Part shown: one piece after another, positions 8,196-17,134 of the stretch
Numbering within the stretch: the first letter of the stretch is position 1
Layout: each line of letters starts with the position of its first letter
Source of the DNA: Solibacillus sp. FSL W7-1436
GTDB taxonomy: Bacteria > Bacillota > Bacilli > Bacillales_A > Planococcaceae
Reading direction: 5' to 3'
Length of the DNA: 64,000 bases
NCBI RefSeq assembly: GCF_038007305.1
Contig: NZ_JBBOWV010000001.1
Location: forward strand, 1,850,501-1,914,500
Program-made: the position numbers and the translations under genes
Notes under the pieces: model-generated
Database searches by the model: none
What the model saw: only the letters and a program-made list of their open reading frames with translations
Told to the model about the DNA's origin: nothing

Positions 8196-8714
8196 TTGCA
8201 ACAAGAGGAGTTGACCAAATGGATTGAACAATACGGTGAATCGGTATTAACATACATACTATTAATCGTGAGAGACTACCAACAAGCAGAAGATTTAACA
8301 CAGGAAACATTTATAAAAGCCTATAAGCACCAACATCAATTTGAACAAAAATCCTCTGTGAAAACATGGCTATTTAGCATCGCACATAATGTCACCAAGG
8401 ACTATTTCCGAAAAAAACATCCGTTGCAGCACTTTTTCGGTTTAACGATGGAAGAGAAAGATTACAAGCCAATGCCCGAGCAAATCGCAGCAATGAATTT
8501 TCAAACAGAACAATTATACAGAACGATTCAACAATTAAAGCCTACATACAGGCATGTCATCATCTTGCGAAAGTTAAAAGAATTTTCAACTGCAGAAACA
8601 GCTCTTATTTTAAACTGGTCTGAGAGTAAAGTGAAAATGACATTAACAAGAGCGTTAGTTCAACTGAAAAATGAGTTGATAAAGGGAGGGTTTACCAGTG
8701 AAATTTACAGATGA
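8196..8714 (+). CDS. ECF-type RNA polymerase sigma factor
   Basis: A 172-aa sigma-70-family factor with only regions 2 and 4. Region 2 contains DYQQAEDLTQETFIKAYKH and VKTWLFSIAHNVTKDYFRKK; region 4 contains LKEFSTAETALILNWSESKVKMTLTRA. The start is TTG at 8196, eight bases after AGGAGG. The downstream gene starts 17 bp before the stop and has one membrane span, the expected layout of a sigma/anti-sigma pair. The signal and target genes are unknown. Confidence 0.9.
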   Translation: MQQEELTKWIEQYGESVLTYILLIVRDYQQAEDLTQETFIKAYKHQHQFEQKSSVKTWLFSIAHNVTKDYFRKKHPLQHFFGLTMEEKDYKPMPEQIAAMNFQTEQLYRTIQQLKPTYRHVIILRKLKEFSTAETALILNWSESKVKMTLTRALVQLKNELIKGGFTSEIYR

Positions 8715-9747
8715 ACAATTTAGTGAACTCGAAGAAGAATTAAAGATAACGGAGAAATCCAAAAATCAACTTAAATATAAGATTTTGCAGAATATAAATA
8801 AACGTGAAAAGCATAATAGAAAACGGTATTTTGGGATTGTTGTTGCGGTTTGTATGCTATTTATCATTACTTCACCGTTCTATTCACCCACAATGGCGAG
8901 GGTAGCGGAGAGAATATTACCAATTTCTATTACTCCAAGTTATTCAAATGGTCAGTATAATCCAGATTTAACATCCCAACTTGCAGAATTAGTCGAAAGG
9001 GAAGGATACTCTTTTAATTCAGTAGGAATCAAGCCATCGCCATATACGATAGAAATATCGCTTATATTGAAAGATTCTACATTAAAACAGGCAACAGAAA
9101 ATCTCGAACCAAAGGTAACAAATTTTCTATATGAAAATGGTTATGACCAGTATGAATTAATAATTTCTGAAGGAACTGAAGAACAAATTCCTCCAAAGAC
9201 TGAAGAGGATGACACATACGAAAAAGTACGCGAGATAGTGAAAGAAGTATTCTCAGCCTATGGATATGCCAAGGAAGCAGATTATGAATTAGCTGGGTTA
9301 CAAGAAACATGGTTTTCCAATATTGTTTTAATTGATATGCCTGACCATGTCGATGAGTCCAATGAAATTGTTAAGGATATCGAAAAAGAAATAGAAGCAC
9401 AGGATTTAAATATTAAGGATATTAAAGTAAGTACTTTTAATTTAAAACATCGCCTACAAGATAACCGTTGGGGTTATATTTCATCTGATATATATAATGC
9501 AATGGCTGGGAAATCCACTTATCAAGTGACTGGGCTCTCCTATAAGGTAAGGAAAGGACACTCCTATGTTTCAATCAAAACGGATTTTGAACAACCACCT
9601 TCGGAAGGAATAATAGAAAAAATTGAATTAGCTGTACAAGATTACTTAGCTTTAACGGATACGAAAGAGGTAATACAAAGTGACAAATATACGATTCAAT
9701 TCCTATTAAAGAATGGAGAGGAATCGTTTATTAAAATAAAAAACTAA
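8698..9747 (+). CDS. DUF4030-type membrane-anchored protein, probable anti-sigma partner
   Basis: A 349-aa protein: cytoplasmic N-terminus (1-42), one membrane span at about 43-62 (YFGIVVAVCMLFIITSPFY), then a long extracellular part. The length and the tandem degenerate modules fit the DUF4030 family that accompanies Bacillus sigma factors. GTG start seven bases after GGGAGGG, overlapping the sigma gene, so translation is coupled. A short N-terminal helix (FSELEEELKITEKSKNQLKYKIL) would be the sigma-binding part. Anti-sigma function is inferred from position and topology. Confidence 0.75.
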   Translation: MKFTDEQFSELEEELKITEKSKNQLKYKILQNINKREKHNRKRYFGIVVAVCMLFIITSPFYSPTMARVAERILPISITPSYSNGQYNPDLTSQLAELVEREGYSFNSVGIKPSPYTIEISLILKDSTLKQATENLEPKVTNFLYENGYDQYELIISEGTEEQIPPKTEEDDTYEKVREIVKEVFSAYGYAKEADYELAGLQETWFSNIVLIDMPDHVDESNEIVKDIEKEIEAQDLNIKDIKVSTFNLKHRLQDNRWGYISSDIYNAMAGKSTYQVTGLSYKVRKGHSYVSIKTDFEQPPSEGIIEKIELAVQDYLALTDTKEVIQSDKYTIQFLLKNGEESFIKIKN

Positions 9748-9798
9748 ATTAAATAGGAACACATAGTCTTTAATTATTTTGATAAATGTTTAAATCTC

Positions 9799-9890
9799 TT
9801 TTCAACTTTTCATCTTGAAAAAAGGGCGCGATTCTTCAATAAGAAAATCGCGTTTTCCGTTATAGGGCCATATTGATATTGTTGAATAAT
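9799..9890. repeat. MITE-like palindromic repeat, copy b
   Basis: Hairpin core GCGATTCTT...AAGAAAATCGC (about 9828-9851), then GGGCCATATTG and the right end TTGTTGAATAAT (9879-9890). It sits just after the DUF4030 gene and the hairpin plus TTTT could end its transcript. Confidence 0.6.
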
Positions 9891-9980
9891 CTTCTTTTTG
9901 GGATTTGTTGATACTATTAGAACTTTTTTTGTAAACGTATTCGTTATCTATAATACATTTACCGAAAGGAATGTGAACTT

Positions 9981-11165
9981 GTGAATGAAAAAAGTCAAAT
10001 CATGAAGAAAATCGATTGGATATTAGTTGTGATTATATTCATCTTTTTCTGTATTAGTTTATTAGCTATTTCTTCTGCACAAACAACCAGTTATACAGGT
10101 ATCAATTTTATACCCAGGCAAGTAATCTATTATGGAATTTTAGGGTTTATAATACTCTGTGTCATGTATTTCGATATTGAACAATATAAAAAAATTACTT
10201 GGTATTTATATGGCATTGGCATTCTATTACTCGTCACTTTAATATTTATGCCAGAAGGAAAAGGACAAATTGGTGAAATCATCAATGGAGCAAAAAGTTG
10301 GTATCATACCCCTTTAGGAAATATTCAACCATCTGAATTCATGAAAACTTTTTACATATTGGCTTGTGCCAAAACAATCAGTTTGCATAATGAAAAACAT
10401 TATTTACGTACATTAAAAACTGATTTTTATTTATTAATTAAAATATTAGGCTTACTGGTTGTGCCATTCTTACTTGTATTTAATCAACCTGATTTAGGTT
10501 CAGCACTTGTTTTTATCGCTATTACAATTGCTTTAATACTCGTGTCCGGAATTTCATGGTTGATAATAACACCATTAGTAACCGTAGGAATAGCAGCTGG
10601 AAGTTTTGTTATATGGATGGTTTTTAATATGCAAGATTTTTTGAAAGATAATTTTGGCATTGAGCCTTATAAATTGGGACGTATATTTTCATGGTTTGAT
10701 CCTTATACCTACGCTTCCGATGAAGGTTTTCAATTAATATCTTCACTAAATTCAATTGGTTCAGGTGAAATATTTGGTAAAGGTTATTTAAATCGTGAAG
10801 TATATGTAGTTGAAAATCATACAGATTTCATTTTTACAGTTATTGGTGAAGAGTGGGGATTTATTGGAGCAAGTTTTGTCATTTGTATGTACTTTTTGTT
10901 AATGTATCATATGATTAAAATTGCGATGAAAATTAAAGATCCATACAGTACATATATTTGCACAGGGATTATCGCAATGATTACATTCCATGTCTTTGAA
11001 AACATCGGTATGACAATTCAATTACTACCGATTACAGGTATCCCATTGCCGTTAATTAGTTATGGAGGTAGTTCATTAATGGGTAACGCACTTGCGCTCG
11101 GCTTTATTTTTAGCATGCATTATCATCATCGTTCCTATTTGTTTGATGTTAATGAGGATGATTAA
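9981..11165 (+). CDS. RodA-type SEDS peptidoglycan polymerase
   Basis: A 394-aa FtsW/RodA/SpoVE-family glycosyltransferase with about ten membrane spans. Blocks typical of RodA are visible: NGAKSWYHTPLGNIQPSEFMK (102-122 region), NQPDLGSALVF, HTDFIFTVIGEEWGF with the essential Asp at D282, and TGIPLPLISYGGSS. It ends RSYLF like B. subtilis RodA. GTG start at 9981; a nearby ATG is out of frame. No class B penicillin-binding protein is next to it, so its transpeptidase partner must be encoded elsewhere. Being in accessory DNA, it is probably a secondary RodA paralog. Confidence 0.88.
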   Translation: MNEKSQIMKKIDWILVVIIFIFFCISLLAISSAQTTSYTGINFIPRQVIYYGILGFIILCVMYFDIEQYKKITWYLYGIGILLLVTLIFMPEGKGQIGEIINGAKSWYHTPLGNIQPSEFMKTFYILACAKTISLHNEKHYLRTLKTDFYLLIKILGLLVVPFLLVFNQPDLGSALVFIAITIALILVSGISWLIITPLVTVGIAAGSFVIWMVFNMQDFLKDNFGIEPYKLGRIFSWFDPYTYASDEGFQLISSLNSIGSGEIFGKGYLNREVYVVENHTDFIFTVIGEEWGFIGASFVICMYFLLMYHMIKIAMKIKDPYSTYICTGIIAMITFHVFENIGMTIQLLPITGIPLPLISYGGSSLMGNALALGFIFSMHYHHRSYLFDVNEDD

Positions 11166-11204
11166 TTTTAATTTGAAGTAACTAAAATTAATTTGTTAAA
11201 AAAT

Positions 11205-11272
11205 CAGGCGTTTTCCTTGAATAAGGAAGGGGCCCTGTTCCGTTAAAGGGCCCTATAATTGAACACAACCTA
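11205..11272. repeat. MITE-like palindromic repeat, copy c
   Basis: TCAGGCG-TTTTCCTTGAATAAGGAA core, then GTTAAAGGGCCCTATAATTGAAC. It follows the rodA-like gene. The stretch 11273-11453 has no supported gene; an 18-codon signal-peptide-like remnant beginning with ATA after GGGGG is visible at 11347-11400. Confidence 0.55.
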
Positions 11273-11453
11273 GTTATCTAGTTTACAATTTAGGAGATAT
11301 TGTTAAAAAGTATTCTTACATTGAATTTAAATATTGGGGGTGTAAAATAAAAAAAGCTTCAATTTTAATGATAACAGTCGTTTTATTAGTTCTCGCATGA
11401 AAAGGGGTTGTTTATTAATTGGCTTTGTTAAAGCTTAGTGTTGTTTAAAATTT

Positions 11454-11494
11454 AAAAAAACAGAACCTCCAGAGATTGGAAGTTCTGTTTTTTT
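11454..11494 (-). terminator. Terminator serving the split membrane gene
   Basis: AAAAAAACAGAAC...TCC (11454-11470) pairs with GGAAGTTCTGTTTTTTT (11478-11494). Runs on both sides let it work on either strand; the minus-strand gene ends 87 bp away. Confidence 0.7.
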
Positions 11495-11580
11495 ATAATG
11501 TCTTGTTTAACTAAAGCCCCCGTTACTTTAAGTATGAACTTTCACATTCTTTGATATGTAAAAAAAGTGTAGATAGAAAA

Positions 11581-12186
11581 CTACAACATTCCCCAGAACA
11601 AATTTATTTCAGCAGTAATAAAGCGAAGAATCAATCCAATAGCAACCACCTTTATTATTTGTTTTGGAGACTGATACAAAACAAATATGATCGCTATCCA
11701 GAGTAACAATTCTAGATTATATTTAATGTAAAAATACCAAACTCCAAACCCGAAAGTCTGTCTTGAAATAAACATAAATATAATTGATGAAATAGACATA
11801 GCAAATATCCCTTTCCCTTTTGCATACCAACATACAAAAGCAAAAAGTGGCGAAATACAAGTCATTATAATCCAAATCATCATATAAGATTTAGGGAAAA
11901 AACCAGCTACCAGAACTGTGTATAGATAATAGCTACTAACCATGCCTACAAAAAACAAAAATACATTTATAGCAGACCAAATAGGTGATTTACTATACAC
12001 AGATATAACTACCGCAAGGAAAATCCAAACTCCCATGCGAGAAAAAAAGTTTCCTATATCTAATATTTCAAGAAAATAGGGTAAATAATTACTTGGAGTT
12101 GTATCAAGCACCTTGGAAATTACGCCTAAAATAACCCCTATGATAAATATTGAAGCAGAATATAATAATTTTCTGTATTTGTTAAG
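11581..12186 (-). pseudogene. Membrane protein, C-terminal part of a gene split by an IS21 element
   Basis: The frame is open from a TAG at 12187-12189 to the stop at 11581 and begins LNKYRKLLYSASIFIIGVIL, a normal first membrane span without any start codon. A GTG at 12111 could start translation but would cut that span away. About five further spans follow (GVWIFLAVVISVYS, VFLFFVGMVSSYYLYTV and others). The missing start and ribosome site are found 4.8 kb away at 16981-17055, beyond the nested IS21 elements, on the same strand. The protein family was not recognised. Confidence 0.75.
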
Positions 12187-12241
12187 CTAAAACTGAGCCA
12201 CAAACGCAATTGAAATGTGAGCCACTTTATATCAAAATAAT

Positions 12242-12264
12242 CCTAACTGTTAAAAGTTAGGAGG
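12242..12264 (+). promoter_or_regulatory. Hairpin over the istA ribosome site
   Basis: CCTAACT and AGTTAGG (12242-12261) pair, and the second arm runs into AGGAGG (12259-12264), the ribosome site for the GTG at 12273. Such a stem could hold istA translation low. Confidence 0.45.
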
Positions 12265-12272
12265 ATATAGAG

Positions 12273-13192
12273 GTGATCAGTTTGGAGAAAAAGCAATTGG
12301 TATTGATTGAGTACTACCAGCACAATACAAGTCAGCGTCAAATTGCAGAGAAGCTTAATATGTCACGAAATACTGTTAAGAAATATATCGAACAAGACTT
12401 AGCGGCAAGACAACAAGATACAAGGAATTTACCGATTACAGATAATTACGTTACGCCTCCGGCATATAAAAAGCGTAAGGGAAAAAAGAGAGCTTTAACA
12501 AATACGGTGATGAAGCGTATTCACGAGATGATGAAACAGAATGAAAATAAGCGTGAAGTAAATATGCATAAGCAGCAATTAAAGATTATTGATATACATG
12601 ACAAACTTTTAGATGAAGGTTTTAAAATCGGCTATACAACAGTTCGCAATTTCGTGAATCGTGAGGAAAAGAAGCAAAAGGAAGTATTCATCCGACAAGA
12701 GCCTAAAGTTGGTCGTGAAATTGAGTTTGATTGGGGAGAAGTAAAGTTATTTATCGATGGAAAACTAAGAAGTTTTTCAATGGCAGTATTTACTTTAGCC
12801 TATAGTAACGATCGCTTTGCGCGACTCTACGAATCAGAAACAATGGTTTGTGTACAGGATGCACACGTAAAATGTATCGAAGCTTTAGGCTTTGTGCCAC
12901 ACGTTTTTACATACGACAATATGCGTACAGTTGTCAAAAACTTTATCGGTTATGACCGCTTTATTACCGACGGTATGAAAAGTTTATCCTTGCATTATCA
13001 TTTTCAAATACGACTTTGTCAGCCTCGTAAAGGCAATGAGAAAGGCCATGTGGAGCGAAGCGTGGAATACATACGTCGTAAAGCATTTGCGCATCGAGAT
13101 ACGTTTGTTTCTTTAGAAGAGGCACAGGAGTATTTAGTTTCTATTATCAAAAAATTAAATGGTCGCGTTCATTATTTGAAAGAGAAAACACA
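12273..13192 (+). pseudogene. istA: istA transposase of the outer IS21, 5' part
   Basis: N-terminal 306 codons of an IS21 transposase: HTH (HNTSQRQIAEKLNMSRNTVK) and the start of the DDE core (EFDWGEVKLFIDGK, FTYDNMRT, CQPRKGNEKGHVERSVEYIR). GTG start. It ends at 13192 where the inner IS21 begins. Joining 13192 to 15562 (one target copy removed) restores the frame without a stop, giving a full product of about 517 aa. Reading through from here into the inserted element gives only a short chimeric tail. Confidence 0.88.
13188..13192. repeat. Target-site duplication of the inner IS21 (left copy)
   Basis: ACACA here and again at 15557-15561, directly flanking the inner element; 5 bp is normal for IS21. 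Confidence 0.85.
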
Positions 13193-13263
13193 TGTATTTT
13201 GCAAGAGAAAAGTGCAGAGAATTGCAACGAAAAATACAGAGTGTTGCCACCCGATTTTTTTCA

Positions 13264-13986
13264 CTATTTTCTCGACAATGCATTTGTTAAACGGAAGCTC
13301 TGGCCCGTGTAGGAAATAATGTGGGCGTGGTGAATCAAACGATCCACCAGAGCTGCCGTTAAACGTGAATCCGAGAAAATGCGGTTCCACTGACTAAATT
13401 CTAAATTTGAAGTGATAATTAAGCTCTTTTGTTCATAGAACTCTGAAATAATTTGAAACAGTAATTCTGCTCCTTCTTTGCCGAAAGGTAAATAACCCAT
13501 TTCATCTAAAATCATTAAATCAACTTTCTCTAATTTACTTCTAAACTGCTTCAATTTCCCCGTATGTAGGGCGTGCTCTAGCTCCTCAACTAAATGCGAT
13601 ACACGATAAAAACGTACTTCAAATCCATGCTCACAAGCCTTTCGGCCAAGGGCAGAAGCTAAATGTGTTTTACCTGTTCCAGGTGCGCCAACTAAAATGA
13701 CATTCTCTTTTCTTCGAATAAAATCTAGCTGTTCTAACTCATCTTTCGTTAAATGGCTAGGAAAACAAATATCTTTATGCCACTGGTAGCTTTCTAGCGT
13801 TTTTGTATCAATGAAACGAGCTTGTTTCAAGTTACGTGCTATTTTTGCTTGTTCTCTGCCAAGCTGCTCTTTTAATAAAACTTGATACAGATATTCTTCC
13901 GGCTCAGTAAAAGGCACTTCTTTAATTGCTTCTGCTACATATGCTAATCTCAATTGCTTACAGAGTGTTAAAATATCTTCATTCAT
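13264..13986 (-). CDS. istB: IstB helper ATPase (inner IS21)
   Basis: A 240-aa DnaC-like AAA+ ATPase that assists IstA. Walker A GAPGTGKTHLA, Walker B LMILDEMGYLPFG, and SLIITSNLEFSQW (sensor 1) are intact; the family hallmark RLTAALVDRLIHHAHII is near the end. Its start overlaps the istA stop by eight bases, giving coupled translation. Confidence 0.93.
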   Translation of the reverse strand: MNEDILTLCKQLRLAYVAEAIKEVPFTEPEEYLYQVLLKEQLGREQAKIARNLKQARFIDTKTLESYQWHKDICFPSHLTKDELEQLDFIRRKENVILVGAPGTGKTHLASALGRKACEHGFEVRFYRVSHLVEELEHALHTGKLKQFRSKLEKVDLMILDEMGYLPFGKEGAELLFQIISEFYEQKSLIITSNLEFSQWNRIFSDSRLTAALVDRLIHHAHIISYTGQSFRLTNALSRK

Positions 13987-15409
13987 GATTTAACACCTCC
14001 GTCCCTTTTGGGGATAAGGCATCATATTCTGTCCAATTAACACCGTAAGGATGTTCAGTTTCTTCAGCCTCACGGCCAATATAATTATAAAAATTTTGAT
14101 CAATATCATTCATATCATGTGTAAGTAAAAGTGTCAGTAATTCATTAATCCGTTGTTTTCTTAACGCAAGTGAAGGAACTGTTAAATACTCTTTAATGCG
14201 CGTTGGCAGATAGATTGAGTAACGGGAATGCCCTACAACACGTGGTTTTTTCAACCAATCTTTTAAGATTTCCTTCCATGGAATAAAACGACGTTTTCTC
14301 ATATAAGGTCGGGCATCAGATAATAAAATTTCTCCGTCATTTGTGATGACTTTATACGAATCCCAGTAGGTCACACAAGAAAGCTGGACGTAGTTTCTTG
14401 CTCTTGGCACATGAATCAAATGCCCATCAAGTTTGAATTCATTATATTTATTAAACTTGATTAAAAACTGCTTAAATACCGGATACGGTTTTTCAGGTAA
14501 TTTGATTAATTGCTTTTGCTCGCGCTTCCACAGTTCATCAATCATTACTTCTTTTTTATAATGAACTCGTTGACGATCCTTGATTAATTGTTGTTCTAAT
14601 TGATTCGTTAAATCTTCAAGATCCTTTATTACCGGAGGTAGGCTAAAGAAGTTATAACGAACATAACCTACTTTACCTTCCACATGACCTTTTTCATTTC
14701 CTTTTCGTGGGTTACATACTTGCACTTTGAACCCGTAATATTGTTGGAAATGTCGAAAGGCTTCTGTTAGTTGTGCCTCTGAATCGCCTTTTCTTACCTT
14801 TTTCACCGCAGGTGTTAAGTTATCAATTCGAATGCTCAATGGGACACCACCAGCCTGTTTAAATAACACTTGAAGTCCGCCTAAAAAGCATTCTAAATTT
14901 TCACCCGGCATCGGTACCGCAAATGCTGTATTACTTGCTGGAAATGACATGACCAATGCGTGAACATCAAGTATTTCGCCATCTTGAACAGCTTCCATAA
15001 TCCCGAAATCTACTTGAGCTTCTCCTTCTGGATGTTCTAAACGTTCATGACCTTTGTCTATTTCGTCTTCTTGTGCTGCTTTCCATTCTTGAATGAAATT
15101 ACAAAGTGTTCTATAGGAACCTTTGAAGCCCTTCTTTACTAAATCTTCAAACATTTTCTTATTTGTACGGCGTAACTTTTTCTTAAGTTTTAAATCCTCT
15201 TCTAACCAATCAATTACGATTTCTCCCCATTCTTCGTCGTACATCATGCCCGTTTTCAAATGAGTTTTCTCTTGAGGCAATTGATCTCCATCGCCATATT
15301 TTTTGGCAGTGCGCCAATTCACTTGCATTGTATTGGCAATTTCGGTAATAGATAGTCCTTTTTCATTTCGTAATGTTTTGATACAATTAACTTCAGACAT
15401 TGCTAGCAT
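13979..15409 (-). CDS. istA: IstA transposase (inner IS21)
   Basis: A 476-aa DDE transposase. N-terminal HTH (LSITEIANTMQVNWRTAKKYG), integrase core with EAQVDFG (first D), IRIDNLTPAV (second D) and CNPRKGNEKGHVEGKVGYVR (catalytic E), then the C-terminal beta-barrel region. ATG start nine bases after GGAGG. Length is normal and there is no disruption. Confidence 0.93.
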   Translation of the reverse strand: MLAMSEVNCIKTLRNEKGLSITEIANTMQVNWRTAKKYGDGDQLPQEKTHLKTGMMYDEEWGEIVIDWLEEDLKLKKKLRRTNKKMFEDLVKKGFKGSYRTLCNFIQEWKAAQEDEIDKGHERLEHPEGEAQVDFGIMEAVQDGEILDVHALVMSFPASNTAFAVPMPGENLECFLGGLQVLFKQAGGVPLSIRIDNLTPAVKKVRKGDSEAQLTEAFRHFQQYYGFKVQVCNPRKGNEKGHVEGKVGYVRYNFFSLPPVIKDLEDLTNQLEQQLIKDRQRVHYKKEVMIDELWKREQKQLIKLPEKPYPVFKQFLIKFNKYNEFKLDGHLIHVPRARNYVQLSCVTYWDSYKVITNDGEILLSDARPYMRKRRFIPWKEILKDWLKKPRVVGHSRYSIYLPTRIKEYLTVPSLALRKQRINELLTLLLTHDMNDIDQNFYNYIGREAEETEHPYGVNWTEYDALSPKGTEVLNHE

Positions 15410-15561
15410 CCTTTCTTACCTCCACTTTTTGGATTCGACACCTAAAAGAGTAGAGGGACTTGGGGTGGCTGGCAAGTCTTTTTTTATGCACAAAAATAGT
15501 GCAGGACTCTGTACAAATTCTTTGCACTAGTCTGCACTTTTATTTTGCAATAAACAACACA

Positions 15562-16195
15562 TCATGAATTGATGTTGGAAGAAAAAGCTGAACGAGCTGG
15601 CAGTTTAACAGTGGCACCGTTCGACCCTGCAGAATTAGTGGAACTACGTGTGGATAAATATAGTACGGTTACCTACCGTTACAATCGCTACTCTGTACCA
15701 GAGGGGCATGTAGGAGAATACATTAAGTTAAAAGCTCGTGCAGAGGAAGTGCTTCTATTTAGCGAAGGTGAATGCATCACGAAGCATAAACGAAGCTGGC
15801 AAGTTCATGCCTGGGTGATGAATATCTACCACTATTTAAACACCTTGGAAAAGAAAAAAGGTGCCTTAGCCCAAAGTGAATGTTTGAGCCAAGCACCAAA
15901 AGATATAAAAAATATCTACCACCGCTATTATATCGGAAATGAAAAAGATTTTCTAGAACTACTTGTTTATGTCAAAGAACGAGATTGCCTAACAAGAGTA
16001 CTAGAAGTCATTACTGAACTAGAAAAGAACCCTTTGGTTCATCTAACAACAGAAAAAATCATTTTCTTAGCAGAACAGTCAGCTGAAGTACGTACTGTTC
16101 TAACTGGCCAAGATGATGTCACCAGTCAATCTTTAGATAATCTATCTTCATTAGCAGCATTATTTCATTCTAAAGGAACAGGAGTGATTCATTAA
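15562..16195 (+). pseudogene. istA: istA transposase of the outer IS21, 3' part
   Basis: C-terminal 210 codons of the outer IstA (ELMLEEKAERAGSL onward, with the VDKYSTVTYRYNRYSVP barrel region). It continues the frame of 12273-13192 after the inner IS and its ACACA duplication. It has no ribosome site of its own. Its stop overlaps the ATG of istB by one base, the usual IS21 coupling. Confidence 0.88.
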
Positions 16196-16947
16196 TGGAC
16201 AAGCAAAAAGAAATGATTGAAATGTGTAAAGAATTACGTTTACCAAGTATTCGTTCTTTACTTGAACAAGAAGCATTATTTGAACAACATACAACCCCGG
16301 CTGACTTTCTCTATTTCGCTTTAAAACAGGAAATGGAGGACCGTTACGTACGAGCAAAAGCTAATCGAATTCGATTAGCCAACTTCCCAGAGAAAAAGCT
16401 ATTAGAGGAATTAGATGTAGAGGCACTGCCGCAAAATGCGGCGGTTCGCCTTCCTCATTTGAAGGAACTAAAGTTTATACAGGAGAAGCAAAATGTATTA
16501 TTAATTGGCTCACCTGGTACCGGTAAAACCCATCTTGCGATTGGATTAGGCATTGAAGCCTGTTTAGCGGGCTATAAAGTGTATTTCACAAGTGTAGCAT
16601 CACTTGTGAATCAATTAAAGGAAAGCCGTTCTGCGAGAATATTGCGCTCCTTTGAACTAAAATTTGAGAAGTATGATTTAGTCATCATCGATGAACTCGG
16701 GTACATTTCATTCGATAAAGAAGGAGCAGAACTTCTGTTCACGCACTTATCGTTACGTGCCGGTCGAGCAGCGACAATTATAACAAGTAATCTAACGTTT
16801 GAACGCTGGGAAGAAGTATTCCACGATCCAGTATTAACATCAGCTTTAACCGATCGACTCACGCATCGAGCGCACATCATCAACATGATTGGTGGCTCCT
16901 ATCGAATTTTAGAAACGAAAGAATGGATCGAACAGAGCAATTTTTAG
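16195..16947 (+). CDS. istB: IstB helper ATPase (outer IS21)
   Basis: A 250-aa IstB-type ATPase with Walker A GSPGTGKTHLA, Walker B LVIIDELGYISFD and ATIITSNLTFERW; it ends with the TSALTDRLTHRAHII family block. Intact, but its partner istA is split and coupled translation should be lost, so the outer element is unlikely to move by itself. Confidence 0.92.
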   Translation: MDKQKEMIEMCKELRLPSIRSLLEQEALFEQHTTPADFLYFALKQEMEDRYVRAKANRIRLANFPEKKLLEELDVEALPQNAAVRLPHLKELKFIQEKQNVLLIGSPGTGKTHLAIGLGIEACLAGYKVYFTSVASLVNQLKESRSARILRSFELKFEKYDLVIIDELGYISFDKEGAELLFTHLSLRAGRAATIITSNLTFERWEEVFHDPVLTSALTDRLTHRAHIINMIGGSYRILETKEWIEQSNF

Positions 16948-16980
16948 TGGCTCATATTTTAATTAACAATTGGCTCATAT

Positions 16981-17055
16981 TTAACTTGCGAAATACAATT
17001 TTCTTGATAGCAATATTTTTATTGGTCTACGAATCTCATTAAAAAAATTTATCAT
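16981..17055 (-). pseudogene. Membrane protein, N-terminal piece of the gene split by IS21
   Basis: ATG at 17055 five bases after GGGGG; 24 codons beginning MINFFNEIRRPIKILLSRKL and running to the IS21 end. A basic amphipathic N-terminus of this kind fits directly before the orphan first span LNKYRKLLYSASIF at 12186. Same strand, and the two halves touch opposite ends of the IS. The exact junction cannot be resolved. Confidence 0.6.
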
Positions 17056-17134
17056 TTATTCCCCCAAAATATAAACAATCTTTATTTTATTTTACAGTGA
17101 ATGAATATCTATTAACTTCTTTTTGAACAATCCT

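Larger units (their letters stand above)
13193..15556 (-). mobile_element. IS21-family element (inner), complete
   Basis: 2364 bp. Left end TGTATTTTGCAAGAGAAAAG and right end (read inward on the minus strand) TGTTTATTGCAAAATAAAAG are inverted copies, both continuing GTGCAGA. ACACA flanks both sides. It encodes istA and istB on the minus strand, opposite to its host IS21. Both genes look intact, so it could be active. Its proteins are only distantly like those of the outer element. Confidence 0.9.
12194..16977 (+). mobile_element. IS21-family element (outer), interrupted by a second IS21
   Basis: Both ends carry two spaced copies of the motif TGAGCCA in inverted orientation: 12194-12200 and 12218-12224 on the left, TGGCTCA at 16948-16954 and 16971-16977 on the right. 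Multiple end repeats are usual in IS21. It encodes istA (in two pieces) and istB on the plus strand. Coordinates run to the outer motifs; the real tips may lie a few bases outside. No clean target duplication could be read. It splits a minus-strand membrane protein gene. Confidence 0.8.

Noticed and set aside
11347-11400. 18-codon signal-peptide-like frame starting with ATA
   Set aside because: Looks like the beginning of a lipoprotein gene but has no Cys, no proper start and stops at once; kept only as a remnant.
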